DNA of 64,000 nt from QHXQ01 sp963788965 (GTDB taxonomy: Bacteria; Acidobacteriota; Blastocatellia; Pyrinomonadales; Pyrinomonadaceae): assembly GCA_963788965.1 (NCBI GenBank), contig CAWBIK010000005.1, positions 682,001 through 746,000 on the forward strand. Reading direction: 5' to 3'. This document shows, one piece after another, positions 59,101 through 64,000 of this stretch. A program made the translations under genes and the position numbers. The first letter of the stretch is position 1. Every line of letters starts with the position of its first letter. The notes under the pieces were generated by a model. The model was not told the DNA's origin and did not search any database. It worked only from the letters and a program-made list of their open reading frames with translations.

Positions 59101-60066
59101 AGCCGACGGGCGCGAACGTGTTGAGGTCGAACGCCTTCAACGTCATCACGTTGGTGTTGAAGTCGCGCATCAGGTAGTAGGCCCGGCGCTCTGATCGGGG
59201 ACGAAGGCGTTGGTCGAGACGCTGGCGAAAGTGCCGAGGAGCGATCCCGTGTCGGGATTGACGACCTGCCCGCCTGAACCGTACACACGCCCATCCGCGA
59301 ACTTGAGCCGCGTGCCGACGCTCTGCGACGCCGTGACGGAAGACGCCACGCCCGTCGCATCAATCGTCATGGTGCGTAAGCCGCCGAAGCTGCCGCTGCC
59401 ATAGAGGCGCGATTCCGTGGCTGAATAGGCAATGTAGTCGCTGCCGGCGATGTGGCCGGGTCCGGTCTGGGTGCGTCGCACGCCGTTGTCGTAGATGGCG
59501 ACACCGGCTTCGGGCGGACTGACGCCGAGATAATAACGTGCGACCGCCACCACATTCGGGTTGCCCGGCGCGACGGCCAGATCGTTGGTGTTATAGACAC
59601 CGAAGAACGAGTCGGCTCCGAGGGTGAACTGTTGGCCGGAGGTGCGCGTCTGTGTGTCGAAGCGACGGAGCGAGTTTGCCCCTTCCAGCGCAACGTAAAG
59701 CGTGTGCCCGTCGTCTGCGAGCGCCATCCGATTGGGTTCGCTGCCGACGAAGACGGGCATGCCCGGTTCGCCGGTCGCGGGATTGATCGGCGTGATCGAG
59801 TTGCCGCTGCTGCCCGCGCTGCTTGGCACGCTGGCGTAGAGCGTCTGATCGGCCGGGTTATAGACGACATCGTTCGCTATGAGCGGCACGCGCCGAACAA
59901 ACTCGGCGGCGGGTTGAATGTCGCCCGCCTCGGCCGGCGCTTGGGCGACCGGGTCGCGCGTCGTCGCGTAGGCGAGCGGGGTCAAAGTGTTAGTGCAGAG
60001 GACCAGCGCGAGCGCGAGCGCGAGCCTGCGCCCGCGGTGTATGGGTTGCGAGAGAAACCAGTTCAT
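56114..60066 (-). CDS. Giant secreted beta-propeller / Calx-beta / DUF4214 protein, three frameshifts
   Basis: I read four overlapping frames as one gene of about 1317 codons. The start is ATG 60066, with a signal peptide (LALALALVLCTNTLTPLAYA). Two similar propeller-like sections follow, each with NDVVYNPADQTLYASVP or NDLAINPATQTLYASVP and EPNRMALADDGHTLYVAL-type strands. They are separated by a PTPTPTPPATPTPTPT linker. Then come two or three Calx-beta domains (ATYNATESSGSSGA; TVTRSGSVTGA; SDGTATAGTDYAAVAGTL) and a DUF4214 C-terminus (RTMVNGFMNSQEYRLRFGP). The frame changes near 59180 (RAYYL expected), 58593 (EDMAVAPG expected) and 57813. At 57813 GGCCCTCTG replaces the expected GGCCTCTG, one C too many. 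A surface-exposed or secreted repeat protein; no function is known. Confidence 0.88.
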
Positions 60067-60393
60067 ATAAAATCTTCGCTTCGGTATCGGACGTTGGAGT
60101 TTGCGTAGTCGCGCAGGCAGCGCGCGGACTCGCTAACAAACGGGCCTGTTTGTAAGATCAAGCTGCTGATGAATTCCTAACCGCGTGACACTTGGTAGCG
60201 TGAGACAACTGCTCGGTATGACCTGAGTTTCGATGCAGGACAGAGCTGGTTGTTTGCCGGCCGGTGCAAACGTCGAGGAACGTCGGGGAGCATAAGAAAA
60301 CACGGCCCGGCTTGTCAAACGCCGCCTGCACGTTCGGCCCGCAAGCGCGCGGCCTGTTGGAGCGAGCGCGCCGATCTGTTGTAAAGTGACGGC
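60067..60393. other. Divergent intergenic region, no feature identified
   Basis: 327 bases between the divergent giant DUF4214 gene and the ccdA-tlpA fusion gene. It must hold both promoters, but I see no convincing -10/-35 pair, repeat or RNA gene. The 3' end (GTTGTAAAGTGACGGC) lacks a clear ribosome-binding site for ATG 60394. Confidence 0.55.
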
Positions 60394-61635
60394 ATGGAAG
60401 GTTTGAACGCATTCACCATCTTGATCGCATTCGTCGGCGGGCTGGCGTCGTTTTTGTCGCCGTGCGTGTTGCCGCTTGTGCCCGGTTATATCTCGCTGAT
60501 TTCGGGCGTGAGCGTGGAGCATCTGAAAGGCACGCACGGGTCGCAGGCGCGGGCGCGGCGCGCGGTCATGCTCAACTCGCTGGCGTTCAACGCGGGGCTG
60601 TCGCTGATCTTTTTGTTGTTGGGTGCGGCGGCGGGCGCAGTCGGCGCGGCGCTGTTGACGAACCGCTGGGTGCGAATCGTCGGCGGCCTCGTCATCATCG
60701 CGTTCGGGTTGCAGTTGATGGGCGTGTTGAAGATCGGCGCGCTCTACCGCGACACGCGCAAGTTCTCTGAAGGCGAACCGCGCGGCCTCTTGGGATCGTT
60801 CGTGTTGGGCTTGGCGTTCGCCGCCGGGTGGACGCCGTGCATCGGGCCGATCTTGGGTGGCATACTCGGTCTGGCGGCGACGAGCGGCGGCTGGCAAAGC
60901 GGCCTCGTCTTGTCGGCTTTTTACGCCGCCGGTCTAGCCGTGCCGTTTTTGTTGACGGGCCTAGGCATCAACAAGTTCCTCGGTTTCTACGGCAAGTTTC
61001 GCCGCCACTTGCACAAGGTCGAAGTCGTATCGGGCGTGCTGTTGATCGTCATCGGCGTGCTCGTGGCGACGAACATGGTCACGCGTTTGGCGAGCGTCGC
61101 GGTGAACCTGCCGAGTCTTGAAGCGGTCGTCAATCGTTGGGCGGCGCGGCGGCAACCGGCGACGACCGCGACCACGAACAACGTCGCGCCGACAACTTAC
61201 GAGGCCGCGCCCGATGTCGAGATGAAGACGCTCGACGGGCAGACGTTTCGTCTGTCCAGTTTGCGCGGGCGCGTGGTGCTGGTGAACTTCTGGGCAACGT
61301 GGTGTCTGCCGTGTCGCGCGGAGATTCCCGACTTCAACGCGATGCAACGCGAATATGAAGCGCGCGGCTTCGCCGTCGTCGGCGTCACTTCGCACGACAC
61401 GCCCGACGCGGTGCGCGAGTTTCAGCAGGACCTCAAACAAGAGTACACGGTGCTCGTGAGCGGCGACGACGCGCCCGAACAGTTCAAGACGGGGCCGGGT
61501 TGGCCCGCCACTTTCATCATCGACCGGCAAGGGCGCATCCGCCAACGCTTCATCGGCGAAAAGGATCGCGCCACCTTCGACGCCCTCGTCAAGCAACTGC
61601 TCGACGAGACGCCCACAACCGCCAGCGCGCAGTGA
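60394..61635 (+). CDS. CcdA-type membrane thiol transporter fused to a TlpA/ResA thioredoxin domain
   Basis: 413 residues. The N-terminal CcdA half has FLSPCVLPLVPGY (C24) and GWTPCIGPILGG (C149), the paired membrane cysteines, within about six helices to residue 230. A linker (250-270) leads to a TlpA/ResA-like domain, NFWATWCLPCRAE with C304 and C307. The fusion would pass electrons from cytoplasmic thioredoxin through the membrane to a tethered periplasmic domain, comparable to DsbD. This serves cytochrome c haem ligation or disulfide repair. The TlpA-type genes at 53222 and 54639 are possible acceptors. Confidence 0.94.
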   Translation: MEGLNAFTILIAFVGGLASFLSPCVLPLVPGYISLISGVSVEHLKGTHGSQARARRAVMLNSLAFNAGLSLIFLLLGAAAGAVGAALLTNRWVRIVGGLVIIAFGLQLMGVLKIGALYRDTRKFSEGEPRGLLGSFVLGLAFAAGWTPCIGPILGGILGLAATSGGWQSGLVLSAFYAAGLAVPFLLTGLGINKFLGFYGKFRRHLHKVEVVSGVLLIVIGVLVATNMVTRLASVAVNLPSLEAVVNRWAARRQPATTATTNNVAPTTYEAAPDVEMKTLDGQTFRLSSLRGRVVLVNFWATWCLPCRAEIPDFNAMQREYEARGFAVVGVTSHDTPDAVREFQQDLKQEYTVLVSGDDAPEQFKTGPGWPATFIIDRQGRIRQRFIGEKDRATFDALVKQLLDETPTTASAQ

Positions 61636-61695
61636 GCATCAAAGTCAAACGCGCCGCTTCGACAGTCTGCTCGTGAATAAGAGGAGTTAATTTCT

Positions 61696-62400
61696 ATGCG
61701 TAAAGTCATCATGCTTGTCGGCTTCGTCCTTGCGCTCGGCCTGTCCGCGTTAGCGCAGGACGGACACGAGTACGCGCCGATCAAAGAGCAGAAGATCGAT
61801 TACAAGGATTGGACCTTTAAGCAGATGGCCGAGGCTAAGCAGGCAACTGAACCTAAGCAGATGACTGAAGCCGCGCCTGCGGTTAACCTGCGTGCGTGGG
61901 CGACAGATAAACAGGCGGAGAAGAAACTGGCGCTCGTGGTTTACTTCGCACCGTGGTGTCCGAATTGGCGGTACGAAGCGCCGGTCCTCGCGCGGCTCTA
62001 CGAGAAGTATCATGCTCATGGCTTCGACGTGATCGCGGTCAGCGAGTACGGCACGCCGTCGGATCAGCAGATGTACTTTCACGACCATGTTGTGCCTTAT
62101 ACGGTCGTCGTCGAATCAGACGCGCGCGATGCCCGCGACAAGACAACACATTATAGTTATCGCCAACTGAGCGGCGACACGCGCAAGTGGGGTTCGCCTT
62201 ACAACGTCTTCCTCGTGCCCAAGAAGCTCAAGCGCGAGGGCGACTTGTTGACCGAAAAGGCTTGGGTCGTCAACGGCGAATTGATCGAAACCGAGGCCGA
62301 ACAGTTCATCCGCGACCAACTGAAGCTGAAAGCGCAAGACGCGCCCGCGTTCACCCCCGCGCCGACACCCACACCAACGCAGACGCCGAAGCAGCCTTAG
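61696..62400 (+). CDS. Thioredoxin-fold secreted protein with CxxW site
   Basis: 234 residues after a GAGGAG site; signal peptide VGFVLALGLSALAQ. The redox-box region reads YFAPWCPNWRYEAPVL: C88 is present, but the second cysteine is replaced by W91, so a normal CxxC dithiol reaction is not possible. The remainder (YEKYHAHGFDVIAVSEYGTP, a TlpA-like alpha/beta pattern) and the PYNVFLVPKKL segment fit the thioredoxin fold, and the C-terminus is a PTPTPTQTP tail. It may act as a monothiol, or bind without redox activity. It follows the CcdA-TlpA gene by 60 bases and is probably co-expressed. Confidence 0.85.
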   Translation: MRKVIMLVGFVLALGLSALAQDGHEYAPIKEQKIDYKDWTFKQMAEAKQATEPKQMTEAAPAVNLRAWATDKQAEKKLALVVYFAPWCPNWRYEAPVLARLYEKYHAHGFDVIAVSEYGTPSDQQMYFHDHVVPYTVVVESDARDARDKTTHYSYRQLSGDTRKWGSPYNVFLVPKKLKREGDLLTEKAWVVNGELIETEAEQFIRDQLKLKAQDAPAFTPAPTPTPTQTPKQP

Positions 62401-62401
62401 C

Positions 62402-62696
62402 CCGCTCGGCGGCGTCCGCTCGATCTCGGCCAACGGCTACATTTCTTCCACTAGTTCGCTCTTTTACGCGCACACGCTGGTGGCGAAGACAGACGGCACG
62501 GCTTTGGCTTGGGGTTACAACGCCTTCGGGCAGTTGGGCGACAGCACGCAGACGATATCTGCGCCGCGACCCGGAAGCGGGCGGTTATCAAGCGTGACTC
62601 GATTATCTGAACGCGCACCCGACGGACTATCGCACGATGGTCAGCGGCTTCGTCAACTCGATTGAGTACAAGTTGCGCTTCGGGCGCGAGCAGTAA
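62402..62696 (+). pseudogene. RCC1-repeat / DUF4214 gene remnant
   Basis: This stretch begins right after the previous stop codon. In one frame it reads VRSISANGYISSTSS...FYAHTLVAKTDGTALAWGYNAFGQLGDSTQT, a clear RCC1-type beta-propeller repeat. In other frames it reads RDPEAGGYQA-stop-LDYLNAHPTDYR and then RTMVSGFVNSIEYKLRFGREQ, the end of a DUF4214 block. The stop (TGA) falls where the family has W in YQAWLDYLN. There is no start codon, no complete domain, and a large internal deletion, so this is a fragment of a once larger RCC1-DUF4214 gene. A terminator hairpin follows at 62716. Confidence 0.75.
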
Positions 62697-62715
62697 AGTT
62701 CGCGGTAAATGAACG

Positions 62716-62755
62716 AGGGCGACACGCATCGCAACGTGTGTCGCCCTTGTTGTCT
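62716..62755. terminator. Hairpin terminator between convergent genes
   Basis: GGGCGACAC (62717-62725) pairs with GTGTCGCCC near 62738-62746, followed by TTGTTGTCT on the plus strand. It lies between the RCC1-DUF4214 remnant and the end of the minus-strand gene at 62772. Confidence 0.75.
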
Positions 62756-62771
62756 GTGCTGCTAAGCAGCG

Positions 62772-64000
62772 TTAGCGCGGTGGGTCTTTGCGTGACTTCG
62801 CGGGCGAGTCGCGTTCAGGCGACGGATCAGATCGTTTCTCCTCACGCGGTGGCGGCGGCGACTCGCGGCGTTCCTCGCGTGGCGGCGGCGCTTCATGGCG
62901 CTCCTCACGTTGGGGCGGCGGGTCGTGGCGTTCTTCGCGCGGTGGCGGCGCGGGGCGTTCGTACTTGGGTTCGGGCCGTTCGTACTTAGGCTCCGGTCGT
63001 TCGTAGCGCGGTTCGGGCCGCTCCACCTTCGGCTCGACGCGTTCGCGCTTCGGTTCAGGCCGCTCATACTTCGGTTCGGGCCGTTCGTACTTCGGCGCGG
63101 TGCGCTCGACGGGCGCGGGCTGCGCTTGGTTGCCGCTGTCGCCGTTGTCGTTCGTGCGTTCGACGGGCCGCTTCGACTCGGAGTTTTTATTGAAGCCGGG
63201 GTCGCGCGGGCGCGTGTCGTCGTCGCCGGTGCGTGTGGACTTGGGCGGGCGCGTCAACTTCGGCTCGCCTGTGTCGCTGGTCACGTCCGTCTTGGGCATG
63301 CGGCCGGGGAATGGCCGCGTGACCGCGCCGGTCGGGCGTGCGTCCGTGTTGTCGGTCGCGCCGCTCGTCGCATCAGTTGTGCCCACGCGCGGCGTGCGGT
63401 TCTTGAAGATGCGCTCGTTCTTGAGTTCCGCGTCGAGCGACTTGCCGGGAACGCGCACCGCCGCGCCGGTCTGCCGCTCAGGCAAGCGACGATTCGGATC
63501 AGACGGGTGCGACTTCACGTCCGCACCGATGCGCGGGCGGGCCGCGATTGCGCCATTGCTGTTACTACTATTGCCCGTGCCAACGGACGCGTCGTCGTTC
63601 GGTTTGATCGGCAAACGACCGCGCAAGGGTTCTTTCTTGACCGCATCGAGCGCAAGCGTGGTCGGGGCGGAACGTGGCCGCGCTTTCATCATGCCGAACT
63701 CGCGTGCGGGCAGACTGCTGACCGCGCGTTGATAGATGGCCCGATCAAGCGGCGGCTCGTTGACGCCTGCGCTGTTGCCCAACAACTTCACGCGGTCACG
63801 ATCACGATTGCCGTATGAGCGCGAGTGCGGATCGTGTTGGCGATAGCCGAGCGGATACCAACAGACATCGTTGTTGTTGGAGAAGACAAACGCGACGAGC
63901 GCGGGTCGCCACCAACTGCGACGGTTGTAGTTGTAGTAGCCGCGCGGGGCCCAGCACCAGTAGTTTTCATGATAGACCCAGCGCCCGTAGTGATACGGGG
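62772..64000 (-). CDS. DUF6600-like secreted protein with proline-rich repeats, 5' end beyond window
   Basis: The minus-strand frame is open from base 64000 to a TAA at 62772-62774, so the gene starts outside the window. Its visible N-terminal part reads YHYGRWVYHENYWCWAP, SWWRPALVAFVF and DVCWYPLGYRQ, the tryptophan/tyrosine-rich pattern of DUF6600 proteins. A long disordered, charged tail follows, containing about six or seven PKYERPEP-like units near residues 300-360 of the visible part and several PPPREERHE units. Such tails suggest an extended envelope-spanning segment. No function is assigned. An internal GTG at 63791 could be mistaken for the start. Confidence 0.8.
   Translation of the reverse strand, partial: PYHYGRWVYHENYWCWAPRGYYNYNRRSWWRPALVAFVFSNNNDVCWYPLGYRQHDPHSRSYGNRDRDRVKLLGNSAGVNEPPLDRAIYQRAVSSLPAREFGMMKARPRSAPTTLALDAVKKEPLRGRLPIKPNDDASVGTGNSSNSNGAIAARPRIGADVKSHPSDPNRRLPERQTGAAVRVPGKSLDAELKNERIFKNRTPRVGTTDATSGATDNTDARPTGAVTRPFPGRMPKTDVTSDTGEPKLTRPPKSTRTGDDDTRPRDPGFNKNSESKRPVERTNDNGDSGNQAQPAPVERTAPKYERPEPKYERPEPKRERVEPKVERPEPRYERPEPKYERPEPKYERPAPPPREERHDPPPQREERHEAPPPREERRESPPPPREEKRSDPSPERDSPAKSRKDPPR

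Noticed and set aside
60133..60897. Minus-strand 254-codon frame overlapping the CcdA gene
   Set aside because: It is opposite a gene with clear CcdA motifs and has no hydrophobic or family signal.

Overview
The window is high-GC bacterial chromosome, most likely from the Acidobacteriota (Blastocatellia-like). The grounds are family content, not a marker gene. It holds a VWFA-related Acidobacterial-type secreted protein, two Oar-like TonB-dependent receptors with an N-terminal carboxypeptidase-regulatory domain, and several secreted Calx-beta, PPC or RCC1 proteins ending in a DUF4214 block. No rRNA, tRNA, CRISPR array, transposase or phage module was recognised.

Layout. 0-9 kb: end of an EamA transporter, an HtrA protease, an aldehyde dehydrogenase, alanine dehydrogenase, a PDZ/radical-SAM protein and the VWFA protein. 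9-19 kb: a TPR protein, two divergent Oar-like receptors and a small secreted protein. 19.4-30.1 kb: a membrane protein, DUF4129, DUF4350, MoxR ATPase and DUF58, with an outward-facing zinc metalloprotease between MoxR and DUF58, then a DUF6883/DUF4926 pair and a SpoIIM-like membrane protein. 30-42 kb: GNAT, a DUF6916-like/tail-collar pair, a formiminotransferase-cyclodeaminase, PilZ, hydrolase, subtilase, a large secreted protein, a second aldehyde dehydrogenase and an M24 aminopeptidase. 42.4-47.7 kb: a DUF4062-STAND-TPR protein, a lipoprotein with a caspase-like His/Cys pattern and a DHH phosphoesterase. 47.8-64 kb: two giant secreted DUF4214 proteins, an isocitrate-type dehydrogenase, a ThiO-like oxidase, two tandem TPR-TlpA proteins, a CcdA-TlpA fusion, a thioredoxin-like protein, an RCC1-DUF4214 remnant and a DUF6600-like protein running off the end.

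How the genes work together. The MoxR/DUF58/DUF4129/DUF4350 block is a recognisable co-operating set. The TlpA/CcdA genes point to periplasmic thiol chemistry. The best candidate for an undescribed system is the DUF4062-STAND protein beside the caspase-like lipoprotein. The DUF6883-DUF4926 coupled pair is a second, smaller candidate.

Two window-wide features matter to any reader. First, about a dozen genes are broken by single-base frameshifts or one stop codon, and in several cases the shift is one extra base in a run of two or three. This looks like sequencing or assembly error, so I annotate those genes across the break. Second, gene borders are studded with word-like inverted repeats of several unrelated families. 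One lies in frame inside a metabolic enzyme, and others supply the last codons of genes.
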